DNA from: Synechococcus sp. A15-62
Lineage (GTDB): Bacteria; Cyanobacteriota; Cyanobacteriia; PCC-6307; Cyanobiaceae
Direction of reading: 5' to 3'
Assembly: GCF_014280075.1 (NCBI RefSeq)
Contig: NZ_CP047950.1
Span: 2,170,001-2,234,000 of the forward strand
Length of the DNA stretch: 64,000 nucleotides
Below the pieces are notes generated by a model. It saw nothing but the letters and a program-made list of their open reading frames with translations. It was not told the origin of the DNA and did not search any database. Positions 11,939-19,635 of this stretch are shown here, piece by piece. The position numbers and the translations under genes are program-made. How positions within the stretch are numbered: the first letter of the stretch is position 1; each line of letters opens with the position of its first letter.

Positions 11939-12541
11939 GTAGTCCTCCTGGCGTCCGGCGTTGATCCAACCAGTGGCGATCAACTTGCTGGAGCTTTCAT
12001 TCACGCGTCCGCGGTGAATGTGGGACGGACCAGCCGGAAAGATCACCAACTTGCCCCGCTCCGCCGGTTCGTGGTGGTCCTGCCAGTGGAACTCGGTGCC
12101 GGCCTCATCAACGTCGTTGCAATAAAGAATCCAGGCCAGCACCCGGTGCACCGGTTCGGTGGCCTCATCGCTGATGGTCCAATCGCAGTGCCATCGCTTG
12201 AACCCTTCCCCCGGGGCGTAGTGCTGGAGGTTGAAGATCGGATTCACAAACAGGCTCTGTTGCGGGCAGCACTGCCGGAACAGAGGCCGCTCCTGCAGAT
12301 AGCGCTCCAAGCCGGCGGTCACCCCGCGAAGGATCAGTTGCGAGAGGGCGAAGGATTCGGGTTCCGAGCGATCAATCGCAACCAAGCTGATGTCGGTGCT
12401 CTGCTTCGCCGGTTCCCCCTCACCCTCGGGGCCGAAGGCCACACCAGGCCGCTGCAAATCCACCCGGCGCTCGAAGAATTCACGCACTGCATCGGCCACC
12501 GAGGCGTACCCGGGATTGCTGTAGCGCCCGATCAGGTTCAT
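11918..12541 (-). CDS. 2-oxoglutarate/Fe(II)-dependent oxygenase (prolyl-4-hydroxylase-like)
   Basis: Protein of 207 residues with a double-stranded beta-helix oxygenase pattern. The iron triad is His118 and Asp120 in RWHCDWT and a distal His (His174 or 176 in PSHIHRGRV). The following basic residue, Lys186 in SSSKLIATGWI, sits where 2-oxoglutarate is bound. The phrase IFNLQHYAPGEGFKRWHCD resembles P4H-type PKHH/PiuC-like enzymes. The substrate is unknown. It is coupled by a four-base overlap to the gene at 12538, so the two products probably act together. Confidence 0.85.
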   Translation of the reverse strand: MNLIGRYSNPGYASVADAVREFFERRVDLQRPGVAFGPEGEGEPAKQSTDISLVAIDRSEPESFALSQLILRGVTAGLERYLQERPLFRQCCPQQSLFVNPIFNLQHYAPGEGFKRWHCDWTISDEATEPVHRVLAWILYCNDVDEAGTEFHWQDHHEPAERGKLVIFPAGPSHIHRGRVNESSSKLIATGWINAGRQEDYLRRLAS

Positions 12542-12996
12542 GTCGCAGCCTCCAAGCGTGGTATCGCCACCACAGCATCGAGCTGCTGCCAGCGCGACCG
12601 GTCAGCCACATGGCCCTGCAACTGCACCTGCTCAATCACCGTGGCAGCGCGCTCCAGATCGAGGGGAACACCCGGGCCCATCGGCAGCACCAGCACCTGC
12701 TGCTCAGCCGGATCGGCCATCACCTGCAGATCGAGAGCCTCTAGCTCCCGCTCAAAGAACACCCGCCGCATTCGGGTGGTGAGACTTGGACCAAGTGCCT
12801 CAACGAAACGGGCCATGCCGGCTTCATCCCCGGAGCTACCGCAGTTCAACGACAACCAGATCAGCAGCTTCACCCAACTTTCCGCCGTCCACAGGGGTTG
12901 AAAGCTCTCCCGGTGCTGCCGCACCAGCTCAGCGATTGAAAAATCAAACAGCGTGGCCTGCAGGCCAGTGGCATCAGCGGAATCCATGCTGTTCAT
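12538..12996 (-). CDS. hypothetical protein upstream of 2OG oxygenase (152 aa)
   Basis: I recognise no family. The protein is acidic and mostly helical in composition, with a Leu/Trp-rich centre (WVKLLIWLSLNCG) and no signal peptide or clear membrane span. The gene lies upstream of the oxygenase with an ATGA overlap, which suggests joint expression and possibly a substrate or partner of the hydroxylase. The ATG at 12996 is followed by a second ATG three codons later, which could also serve. Confidence 0.7.
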   Translation of the reverse strand: MNSMDSADATGLQATLFDFSIAELVRQHRESFQPLWTAESWVKLLIWLSLNCGSSGDEAGMARFVEALGPSLTTRMRRVFFERELEALDLQVMADPAEQQVLVLPMGPGVPLDLERAATVIEQVQLQGHVADRSRWQQLDAVVAIPRLEAAT

Positions 12997-13041
12997 CCTC
13001 TCCTGCGAAAGGTCAGACTGGGGCGACTGGCTATTCGCACC

Positions 13042-13299
13042 ATGGCCCTGGACCTGAACGATCCCGAACTCGAGTTCTCCGATCTGGTCTACGCCTACCA
13101 GAGCTGGGTGATGGCGGTGATCAATGACGAAAAGCTGGACAGCGACGACAAGCTGCTCACCGATGACATCGCCGAGGACGCCCTCAACTCAATGCGCTTC
13201 CTGCCTGGCGAGGTGACCAGCGCCATCGAAACCAGCCTGGCCCGCGTCTACGACGTGGACGCCGACGAACTGGCGGAGCTGCTCTTCCCGGAGGACTGA
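13042..13299 (+). CDS. small acidic hypothetical protein (85 aa)
   Basis: A strongly acidic soluble protein (many Asp and Glu, ending in LAELLFPED). No family recognised. It reads like a helical protein with regular hydrophobic spacing (DLVYAYQSWVMAVIND, then AEDALNSMRFLPGEV). It is divergent from the 152-residue gene by 45 bases and 20 bases upstream of the short-chain dehydrogenase on the same strand, so it may be co-transcribed with the latter. Confidence 0.75.
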   Translation: MALDLNDPELEFSDLVYAYQSWVMAVINDEKLDSDDKLLTDDIAEDALNSMRFLPGEVTSAIETSLARVYDVDADELAELLFPED

Positions 13300-13319
13300 G
13301 CCCAGGCTCAGGTGACGCG

Positions 13320-14228
13320 ATGGGTTGGTCCGCGGCTGACATCCCAAACCAGCAGGGGCGCATTGCCCTGATCACTGGAGCCAACAGCGGTCTGGGTCTG
13401 GAGACCGCACGGGCCTTAAAACGCTGCGGGGCAACCGTGGTGTTGGCGTGCCGCAGCCCCCGCAAAGCCGAGCTGGCCAAGCAGGAGTTGCTGCAGGAGC
13501 GCGACGGTGGAGCGGTGGATCTGGTGGACCTAGATCTGGCGGACCTGACCAGCGTGGAAGAGGCAGCGGCCACCGTTGGCGAACGCTACGGCTGCCTTGA
13601 TCTGCTGATCAACAACGCTGGCGTGATGGCACCGCCGCGGCGCACCACCGCCCAGGGACATGAACTGCAGTTCGGTGTGAATCACCTGGGGCACATGGCC
13701 CTAACCCAGGCCCTCCTGCCGCTGATGCAAAACCGGCCCGATCCCCGCGTGGTGACGGTGACCTCAGGGGCGCAGTACTTCGGCAAGATCCGCTGGGACG
13801 ACCCAAGTTGGAGCAAGAGCTACGACCGCTATGGGGCCTACGGCCAAAGCAAACTCGCCAACGTGATGTTTGCCCTTGAGCTGGATGCACGCCTACGCAA
13901 GCAGGGCAGCCCCATCCGCTCCCTGGCCGCCCATCCCGGCATCGCGCGCACGGAACTGCAACCCACCGCGATCGCCAGCGTCGGCAACCGCTTCGAGGCC
14001 TTGGCCTACCGGCTGATGGATCCCCTGTTCCAAAGCGCCGGCATGGGTGCCCTGCCGCAACTGCATGCCGCCACAGCGGCGACGGCGCAGGGTGGCGAGC
14101 ACTACGGCCCTGAGCAGTTCGGCGGCTTGCGAGGTGCACCGGCGCTCTGCCGTGTTGCACCAGCAGCAAGCCAACCCGCCGAACGGCAACGGCTCTGGAG
14201 CTTGAGCGAGCAGCTGATCGGTGGCTGA
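13320..14228 (+). CDS. short-chain dehydrogenase/reductase (retinol-dehydrogenase-like)
   Basis: An NAD(P)-dependent oxidoreductase of 302 residues with a Rossmann fold. The cofactor motif is TGANSGLG (about residues 20-27), followed by VVLACRSPRK, which favours NADP. NNAGVMAPP follows (about 98-106), and the catalytic Tyr and Lys are in YGAYGQSKLANV. The extended C-terminal part resembles retinol dehydrogenase/WWOX-like and protochlorophyllide-reductase-related SDRs, but the substrate cannot be fixed. Its stop overlaps the GTG start of the next gene by eight bases. Confidence 0.93.
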   Translation: MGWSAADIPNQQGRIALITGANSGLGLETARALKRCGATVVLACRSPRKAELAKQELLQERDGGAVDLVDLDLADLTSVEEAAATVGERYGCLDLLINNAGVMAPPRRTTAQGHELQFGVNHLGHMALTQALLPLMQNRPDPRVVTVTSGAQYFGKIRWDDPSWSKSYDRYGAYGQSKLANVMFALELDARLRKQGSPIRSLAAHPGIARTELQPTAIASVGNRFEALAYRLMDPLFQSAGMGALPQLHAATAATAQGGEHYGPEQFGGLRGAPALCRVAPAASQPAERQRLWSLSEQLIGG

Positions 14229-16194
14229 ATCCAGCGCTGGCTTGCAGCGGCTGGCCCCCTTCGTGATGGGCCGGGCCCGACGCGGCGTTGTGGGATCCAG
14301 TCGCTACGCCCAACGGCTGCGAACTGCGGTGCTGGAGGCCGCCCGAGACCCGCAGCGCCAACCGGTGCTGATCAGCGGCGAACCCGGCCTGGAAAAAGAC
14401 AACCTCGCCGCCCTGGTGCACTACGGATCAGCGGACCGGCGTCGTCTGCTTGTGCGACTGGACGCCAGTGATCTGCAGGGCAGCAGCCTCAACCTGCTGA
14501 ATGAGCTTGGATCCAACACGCTGCTGGTGAGCGGCATGGACCGCGTTGACGACGCGGTCCAACAGCGCTTGATCGCGATGGCCCATGGCCAAGCACCGGA
14601 GTTCAAAGGACGCGTGCTGTTCACCAGCGAAGCCACCATCCCGGCCCTCGACGGCCTGGTGCAATCCATCCGCGTCCCTCCCTTACGGGTGCGCCGAACC
14701 GACCTAGGGGACTGGCTGCGCTACCAGCTGAGGTTGCAGAGCCCTGGCCTCGGCTGGAGCCAACCACCCGCCCTGTCGGAGAGCGTGGTGCGACGGCTCC
14801 AGAACCACGATTTCGCCAACAACCTGCGCGAACTCGAAGCAATGGTGGATCGCGCCCTGCGGCAGGCCCGTCAGCAAAGCCATGGCGAGCTGCCACCACT
14901 GCTGCCTGAAGAGGTCTTCTGGACCGAAGAAAAAACACGGCGGGCCCGTTTTGACATCTGGCGCTGGAAACCGCAGCTGCGCAACTGGATGCGCGCACCG
15001 GCGCTCTGGAACACGCTGCTGTTCGGCCTGGTGAGCTGGATGTTCGTGGTCGTGAACGTGGTGCTCTGGCTTGGCCCGCAGGACCGCGCAGCCAATCCGA
15101 TGCTGAATCTGTTCTGGGCCTGGTGGTGGCCGTTGATCCTGCTGAGCTATCCGCTGGTGGGTCGCCTCTGGTGCGCCATCTGCCCCTTCATGATCTGGGG
15201 ACAGATCGCCCAGAAGCTGACCCCGTGGCGCAAGAAAAGCTGGCCCCATGGGGACATGGACCGCTGGGGAGCGCCTGCCCTCGCCGCCGGTTTTGCCTCG
15301 ATTCTGCTGTGGGAGGAGGTCTGGAACCTCGAGAACACCGCTTGGCTGAGCAGCTGCCTGCTGCTGCTGATCACGGCAGGGGCCGTGATCGGTTCAACGG
15401 TGTTTGAAAAACGCTTCTGGTGCCGTTATCTCTGTCCCGTCGGGGGCATGAACGGACTGTTCGCCAAACTCTCGATCCTTGAACTCCGCGCAGAAGCCGG
15501 CACCTGCAGCGGCAGCTGCAGCAGCTACGCCTGCTTCAAGGGCGGACCCGCCGATGAGGAAGGGCTGGCCAGCGAAGGCTGTCCACTGGGCACCCACCCT
15601 GCCCATCTGAGCGACAACCGCAACTGCGTGCTCTGCATGACCTGCACCCAGGCCTGTCCCAACCGCTCCGTGCAGTTGCGACTGCGGCCGCCGGCCGCTG
15701 ATCTGCAACGCACCATGCAGGCCCCGAATGGAGAGCGTGGATTGATCCTGGTGCTGGCTGGGGGCATTTGCCTGCACCACTGGCAACGCCTGCTGGGCTG
15801 GCTGCCCCTGGCACCGTCGTCATTGCATGAAGGCCCCCTGCTGGCCCGGCTCAGCTTTGCGGTGCTCGCTCTTGCCTTACCAGCTGCGATTGGTTTGTGG
15901 CTCAACCGCCGTTGGCTCTACGCCGGATTGCCGCTGCTCTGGGCCCTGCTCTTGGCGCGCCATCTACCCATCGGCATGGCCGAGGCGGGCACCGTCTTGC
16001 CACATGGCTGGCCGCAATGGTCAGCCGACCCCCATGTGATCGGCTTCTGCCAAACCTTGGTGGTGGGGATCGGATGGATTGGTGCAGCAATCTTGAGTCG
16101 CCGCTTGCTGGATCTCGACCGCAGGGCCTGGGTTATGGGCAGCATGGTGCTGCTCCTGGTCAGCTTCAGCGGCCGCTGGTTGGTCGCCCTTTAA
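14221..16194 (+). CDS. fusion: degenerate sigma-54-activator-like AAA domain + NapH/NosR-like membrane polyferredoxin
   Basis: Protein of 657 residues starting at GTG. Residues about 20-235 resemble the AAA+ domain of sigma-54 activators: GEPGLEKD (53-60) in the Walker A place, RVPPLRVRRTDLGDW (151-165) and FANNLRELEAMVDRAL (198-213). The Walker A glycine before the lysine is Glu and no GAFTGA loop is visible, so classical activity is unlikely. Residues about 260-420 carry membrane helices and two NosR/NapH-type Cys motifs, WCAICPFMIWG (318-328) and WCRYLCPVGGMNG (400-412). A 4Fe-4S ligand set follows at C469, C472, C475 and C479. Four or so more helices end the protein. An electron-transfer or redox-sensing role is inferred. 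The Fur-family gene is four bases downstream. Confidence 0.87.
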   Translation: MAESSAGLQRLAPFVMGRARRGVVGSSRYAQRLRTAVLEAARDPQRQPVLISGEPGLEKDNLAALVHYGSADRRRLLVRLDASDLQGSSLNLLNELGSNTLLVSGMDRVDDAVQQRLIAMAHGQAPEFKGRVLFTSEATIPALDGLVQSIRVPPLRVRRTDLGDWLRYQLRLQSPGLGWSQPPALSESVVRRLQNHDFANNLRELEAMVDRALRQARQQSHGELPPLLPEEVFWTEEKTRRARFDIWRWKPQLRNWMRAPALWNTLLFGLVSWMFVVVNVVLWLGPQDRAANPMLNLFWAWWWPLILLSYPLVGRLWCAICPFMIWGQIAQKLTPWRKKSWPHGDMDRWGAPALAAGFASILLWEEVWNLENTAWLSSCLLLLITAGAVIGSTVFEKRFWCRYLCPVGGMNGLFAKLSILELRAEAGTCSGSCSSYACFKGGPADEEGLASEGCPLGTHPAHLSDNRNCVLCMTCTQACPNRSVQLRLRPPAADLQRTMQAPNGERGLILVLAGGICLHHWQRLLGWLPLAPSSLHEGPLLARLSFAVLALALPAAIGLWLNRRWLYAGLPLLWALLLARHLPIGMAEAGTVLPHGWPQWSADPHVIGFCQTLVVGIGWIGAAILSRRLLDLDRRAWVMGSMVLLLVSFSGRWLVAL

Positions 16195-16198
16195 AACC

Positions 16199-16609
16199 AT
16201 GGCCACTCGCCGCCCTTCCACCCAGATCAATGCCCGCCAGAAGGTATTGCTGGCGAACCTGCAGGCCTGTGGTGATGAGATGAGCGGTCAGCAGCTCCAC
16301 CGCAGCCTGGAACCCGACCAAGCCATGGGCCTGGCCACGGTGTATCGCAATCTGCGCCAGCTGCAGCAACGGGGCCTGGTGCGCTGCCGCCACCTGCCCA
16401 ATGGGGAAGCGCTTTATGCGCCGCTGGAGCGGGATCGCCACCACCTCACCTGCGTCGATTGCGGCAAGACCCAGGCGCTCGACCACTGCCCGATTCACGA
16501 CCTGGAGGTGCCCGAAGAAGGCCGCAAAGGCTTCGATCTCCTGTTCCACACGCTTGAATTCTTTGGTCTCTGCAGCGACTGCCGCGAGCGGCAGCAAAGC
16601 CCCTCATGA
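16199..16609 (+). CDS. Fur-family metalloregulator
   Basis: DNA-binding repressor of 136 residues. The winged helix contains the family recognition segment GLATVYRNLRQLQQRGLV (about residues 44-61). The structural zinc site is two Cys pairs, CVDC (85-88) and CSDC (125-128), and HHLTC (81-85) and HTLEFFGLC carry further metal ligands. Fur, Zur and PerR cannot be separated on this basis; the CxxC pairs and HHLTC fit Fur or Zur. It lies four bases after the polyferredoxin fusion and overlaps the next gene by four bases, suggesting one transcript. Confidence 0.9.
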   Translation: MATRRPSTQINARQKVLLANLQACGDEMSGQQLHRSLEPDQAMGLATVYRNLRQLQQRGLVRCRHLPNGEALYAPLERDRHHLTCVDCGKTQALDHCPIHDLEVPEEGRKGFDLLFHTLEFFGLCSDCRERQQSPS

Positions 16610-17343
16610 CCCTGGCCGCCACCTACTACGGAGCCAATGGCTGGTTGCTCGAATTCGACGATCTCCGCGTTCTGGTGGATCCCTGGCTGCGCGGCAGCCT
16701 GAGCTTCCCCCCAGGGGATTGGCTGCTGAAGGGGGAGCTGCCCTGTGAACGCAAGGCCCCCGAAAAGCTGAACCTGCTGTTGCTCACCCAGGGGCTCGCG
16801 GACCATGCCCATCCGGAAACTCTGGCGCTCCTCCCCAAGGACCTGCCCGTCATTGCATCGGTGGCTGCAGCACGGGTGGTGGATCGCCTGGGCTTCACCA
16901 GCGTGAAAGCCCTCTCCCCCGGAGAGAGCACCAACCATCAGGGCCTGCAGGTGCGGGCCAGCGCCGGTGCACCGGTGCCGATGGTGGAAAACGGTTATCT
17001 GCTCGAGCATCCGGCCGGATCGCTCTATCTGGAACCCCACGGTTTTCTCGATCCAGCGCTGGAGCCGCAACCGCTGGATGCCGTGATCACGCCGATGGTG
17101 GATCTAGGCCTTCCAGCGCTTGGGGCGTTTGTCAAAGGCTGCTCCGTGGTGCCGCAACTGGTGGAACGCTTCCAACCGAGCACGGTGCTCGCCAGCACCT
17201 CCGGCGGCGACGTGCGCTTTGGCGGTGCCTTGAGTCGGGCCCTACAAATGAAAGGATCCGTGGCCAGCACTGGAGCCCAGCTACCCGCCAGCAGCCGCTG
17301 GACTGACCCAACACCCGGAGAACGCCTGCTGCTGAAAAACTGA
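16606..17343 (+). CDS. metallo-beta-lactamase-fold protein with altered metal motif
   Basis: Protein of 245 residues resembling UlaG-like MBL-fold hydrolases: the N-terminal YYGANGWLLEF, DPWLRGSLSFPP, and the long central beta segments. The canonical THxHxDH motif reads TQGLADH here (about residues 63-69), so two of the three histidines are replaced. The normal dinuclear metal site is therefore probably lost or changed. A following HAHPETL keeps some histidines nearby. It is coupled to the Fur-family gene by an ATGA overlap. The substrate is unknown. Confidence 0.8.
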   Translation: MTLAATYYGANGWLLEFDDLRVLVDPWLRGSLSFPPGDWLLKGELPCERKAPEKLNLLLLTQGLADHAHPETLALLPKDLPVIASVAAARVVDRLGFTSVKALSPGESTNHQGLQVRASAGAPVPMVENGYLLEHPAGSLYLEPHGFLDPALEPQPLDAVITPMVDLGLPALGAFVKGCSVVPQLVERFQPSTVLASTSGGDVRFGGALSRALQMKGSVASTGAQLPASSRWTDPTPGERLLLKN

Positions 17344-17381
17344 TTTTTCGGATTAAGCTTTGTAACAACAGCTTGAGTTCG

Positions 17382-17618
17382 ATGAAATCCCCGCAAGCCA
17401 ACGATTCCTGGTTCCAAGGCGTCGCCGCCCGCGACATCCACATGGAGCAGCTCAAAAAGGCCGAACGCTTCAACGGCCGTGCCGCCATGCTCGGCATCGT
17501 GATCGGAATCATCACCGAGGGGCTCACCGGTGCCGGCATCGTTCACCAGATTGGGCTGGGCCCCCTGGTGGATGGATACGCCGCCTGCCGCACCCAATTC
17601 CTGCCCTTCTGCTTCTGA
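17382..17618 (+). CDS. hli: high-light-inducible protein (Hli, one-helix CAB-like)
   Basis: Small thylakoid protein that binds chlorophyll and protects photosystems in high light or other stress. The diagnostic motif ERFNGRAAMLG is followed by the hydrophobic helix IVIGIITEGLTG. A TTG three codons upstream (17373) is an alternative start; I prefer the ATG at 17382, giving 78 residues. The C-terminus carries an unusual Cys- and Phe-rich tail (ACRTQFLPFCF). It stands alone after the MBL-fold gene. Confidence 0.95.
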   Translation: MKSPQANDSWFQGVAARDIHMEQLKKAERFNGRAAMLGIVIGIITEGLTGAGIVHQIGLGPLVDGYAACRTQFLPFCF

Positions 17619-17675
17619 TTCGGGAAGGGGACAACCCCCCGATGACGAGAATGGTGCGATTCACGTTCGAATCGA

Positions 17676-17981
17676 ATGGCTGCTGACAAGGAACTGCTGA
17701 AGGAAGTGGCCCTGGAGCTGTGGAACACCACCAAGAAGCTCCGCCCCGGTCTGCCCAAAGCGCCTCGCGCCCAGCTGGTCCTGAAAGCTCTACTCACCAT
17801 CGGTGACATGAGCGATCAGCTGGAAGCCGCGATGGTGCTTGGGGTGATTGAGGCGCAGGAACCCGACGATGAGCCCGGGCAGGAAGAAGCGGCCGGCGAA
17901 GACAAGACGGTGACTGAAACAGAAGCCAAAGCCGAGCGGGAAACACCCAGAGTGGTGCGCAAGCGTTCCAGCAGCCGTTAA
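17676..17981 (+). CDS. hypothetical protein with acidic tail (101 aa)
   Basis: The N-terminal half is helical and well ordered in composition (KELLKEVALELWNTTKKLRP, then APRAQLVLKALLTIGDMSD). The C-terminal half is low complexity, rich in Glu, Ala, Thr and Lys, and ends in Arg-Lys-Ser repeats. I think this is one of the families restricted to marine Synechococcus and Prochlorococcus, but I cannot name it with certainty. It is on the same strand as hli, 57 bases downstream. Confidence 0.75.
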   Translation: MAADKELLKEVALELWNTTKKLRPGLPKAPRAQLVLKALLTIGDMSDQLEAAMVLGVIEAQEPDDEPGQEEAAGEDKTVTETEAKAERETPRVVRKRSSSR

Positions 17982-18003
17982 TCAAAACCTCCTGATAACA
18001 AGA

Positions 18004-18033
18004 CAGCCCATCCCCCTCCGTCCTTAGCGGGAT
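18004..18033 (+). terminator. weak hairpin after the 101-aa gene
   Basis: CCCATCCC and GGGATGGG form an eight-base stem around a 14-base loop, about 25-50 bases after the stop of the upstream gene. No U-run follows, so termination strength is doubtful. Confidence 0.35.
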
Positions 18034-18068
18034 GGGTCAGGCTTGTGGAGGCATCTCAGCAAGACGGC

Positions 18069-18284
18069 TTAGCTCTGCAGGGCCAGCACGGCCGCAGCGG
18101 CAGCAAGGGCCACGATTCCAGTCATCCAAATGCTGCTTTGGCGTTCCAACAACCAAGCAACGTTGCGAGAGAACGACAACCTGCCCGTCGCAAGCAGCGC
18201 TGTGAGCCCCACAAGCAGAACCACAGGCACCACAAGCGCCAAGAACAACTGCATCGCCAAATGCCTGTAAGGCCTGTCTTCCAA
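18069..18284 (-). CDS. small membrane protein with two hydrophobic helices (71 aa)
   Basis: No family recognised. Two clear hydrophobic segments, about residues 12-32 (LFLALVVPVVLLVGLTALLA) and about 52-69 (WMTGIVALAAAAAVLAL), are joined by a basic loop, which is typical of a small integral membrane protein. The opposite-strand frame over the same bases is basic low-complexity sequence and is not convincing. The gene is isolated; its start faces a short plus-strand frame at 18341. Confidence 0.55.
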   Translation of the reverse strand: MEDRPYRHLAMQLFLALVVPVVLLVGLTALLATGRLSFSRNVAWLLERQSSIWMTGIVALAAAAAVLALQS

Positions 18285-18340
18285 TGATGATCTGGTGGCA
18301 AGCCGTTCAACGTCGCAACATCCACACCACAGCCTGAACC

Positions 18341-18436
18341 TTGACTCTGTTGATTGTCACCGCCGGTTTCATCGGTCTGCTCTGGCTAACGCAGAGCCTG
18401 ATCCGACGCGGCATGGATGACGGCAGCAACGGCTGA
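18341..18436 (+). CDS. possible 31-aa single-helix membrane peptide
   Basis: The frame starts at TTG and reads a hydrophobic helix (LIVTAGFIGLLWLTQSLI), then two arginines and a short polar tail ending DDGSNG. That resembles the tiny membrane subunits common in thylakoids, but I recognise no specific family. An in-frame TGA lies two codons upstream, so the start is confined to the TTG codons at 18341 or 18350. It could equally be a chance frame. Confidence 0.3.
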   Translation: MTLLIVTAGFIGLLWLTQSLIRRGMDDGSNG

Positions 18437-18744
18437 GTGGGGCTTGCCCCCCCTGCTGGCAAGGGCGTTGTCAGTGATGTCTTGGCTCCCTTGCGCTCTG
18501 CTCTGCTTCCGCTTTCAGAAAACGGCGATGCTGCGATGAGGCATAGCCACTGAGGTCAATTCGGCTGGCATTGCTGCCAGCTTTGCGCCACTCCCTCGGG
18601 GGAGTGCTGGATCTTCGGTTCATGGAATCGAGTTATCGGTTCTCGCGCAGTGGGCCTTCAGCAAGGCTCTTTGGCGTTGCCCCACCTTTGCACACTTGCC
18701 TGTCCCCGCCAAGCGGATGAGTAATTGCAGCTACGGCAAGCCAA
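18437..18744. other. 308-base region without a convincing gene; two tight hairpins
   Basis: No open frame here looks like protein. Two perfect seven-base hairpins with tetraloops sit close together: GCTGGCA-TTGC-TGCCAGC (18564-18581) and CACTCCC-TCGG-GGGAGTG (18589-18606). Their spacing suggests a structured transcript or the leader of the downstream small gene. I cannot assign a known RNA family. Confidence 0.4.
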
Positions 18745-18948
18745 TTGGATTGGATCGATACTCCACCCAAAGGCAAACGGCTTGTGACCCCTGAGGAGCA
18801 GTACGTGAAATGCATGGACGCTGCCTACGCCGCTGCTGACAGGGAGACCTGCCTCAAAATGATTCGAAAAGCAGAGGGCGTCCTACGCGGAGAGTTCGGC
18901 ACCAAGCAGGGAAGCGATGACCCTGGAGGACAAGCATTGGCGAGCTGA
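18745..18948 (+). CDS. hypothetical protein (67 aa, TTG start)
   Basis: The frame opens only at 18721 after a TGA, so the TTG at 18745 is the main start candidate. The sequence looks protein-like, with an amphipathic helix containing two Cys (EQYVKCMDAAYAAADRETC) and then KMIRKAEGVLRGEFG. No family recognised. It ends about 40 bases before the 3' end of the convergent tRNA-Val gene. Confidence 0.5.
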   Translation: MDWIDTPPKGKRLVTPEEQYVKCMDAAYAAADRETCLKMIRKAEGVLRGEFGTKQGSDDPGGQALAS

Positions 18949-18989
18949 AATAACCCTGGAGAAAACCAGTGCTGCACTGAGTTTTGAAA

Positions 18990-19061
18990 TGGGCGATACT
19001 GGGATCGAACCAGTGACAATCTCCTTGTAAGGGAGGTGCTCTACCGCTGAGCTAATCGCCC
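18990..19061 (-). tRNA. tRNA-Val (anticodon UAC)
   Basis: On the minus strand a 72-base cloverleaf runs from acceptor GGGCGAT to ATCGCCC plus discriminator A. The D arm has GCTC/GAGC, and the anticodon loop CTTACAA gives UAC, decoding GUA/GUG valine codons. The T arm is ACTGG-TTCGATC-CCAGT. The first pair of the anticodon stem (C27-A43) is mismatched. The CCA end is not encoded. Confidence 0.95.
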
Positions 19062-19092
19062 CATCGGGCAGATTCTGCCCTAACGCGTCAGC

Positions 19093-19602
19093 TTGGGGGC
19101 GCAAAACAGCTCCGAAGGCTTGGCAGCGGGTCGCCGCCACGACCAAAGCATCTGGATCCTGAGCCTCCCGCTCGGGATTGCCGTTGGATTGGTGCTGGGA
19201 TGGGTTGCAGCGTTGATCGCCACAGCCAGCTGTCTAGCCGGAGGACTGTGGCTGTCCCCCGATCTTGATACCCGCTCCAATGCGCTGCGGCGGTGGGGCC
19301 CCCTCGGCTTCCTCTGGTGGCCCTATCGCCTCCTCATCCCCCATCGCTCGATCTGGTCCCATGGACCCGTGCTGGGAATGGGCGCGCGCCTGGGGGTGCT
19401 GCTCACCTGGTGCCTGATCGTGACCCTGGTGGTTCCGGCACTCTCACCAGCGATGCTGCTGACGACGCTGCAGCAACTGATGTGTCAGCACCCACGCGAA
19501 TTCATCGCGTGTCTGGTGGGTTTGGAGGGCAGTGCCTGGATCCACTTAATCCTGGATGGCGACCCCTGGCCCAAGGAATGGTCGACAAAACGACAGCGAT
19601 GA
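19093..19602 (+). CDS. DUF2227-type putative metal-binding membrane protein
   Basis: Protein of 169 residues from a TTG start. Two or three hydrophobic segments (LPLGIAVGLVLGWVAALIA near the N-terminus, LLTWCLIVTLVVPAL in the middle) alternate with conserved metal-ligand-like motifs: SPDLDTRS (about 55-62), PHRSIWSHGP (about 83-92) and a late His/Asp cluster (WIHLILDGDPWPKEW). This layout fits the DUF2227 family, described as putative metal-binding. The role is unknown. It precedes mazG by 33 bases on the same strand. Confidence 0.82.
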   Translation: MGAQNSSEGLAAGRRHDQSIWILSLPLGIAVGLVLGWVAALIATASCLAGGLWLSPDLDTRSNALRRWGPLGFLWWPYRLLIPHRSIWSHGPVLGMGARLGVLLTWCLIVTLVVPALSPAMLLTTLQQLMCQHPREFIACLVGLEGSAWIHLILDGDPWPKEWSTKRQR

Positions 19603-19635
19603 GAAGGTGGGCGTTGCCCCTGTTGTTGCCCAGGC

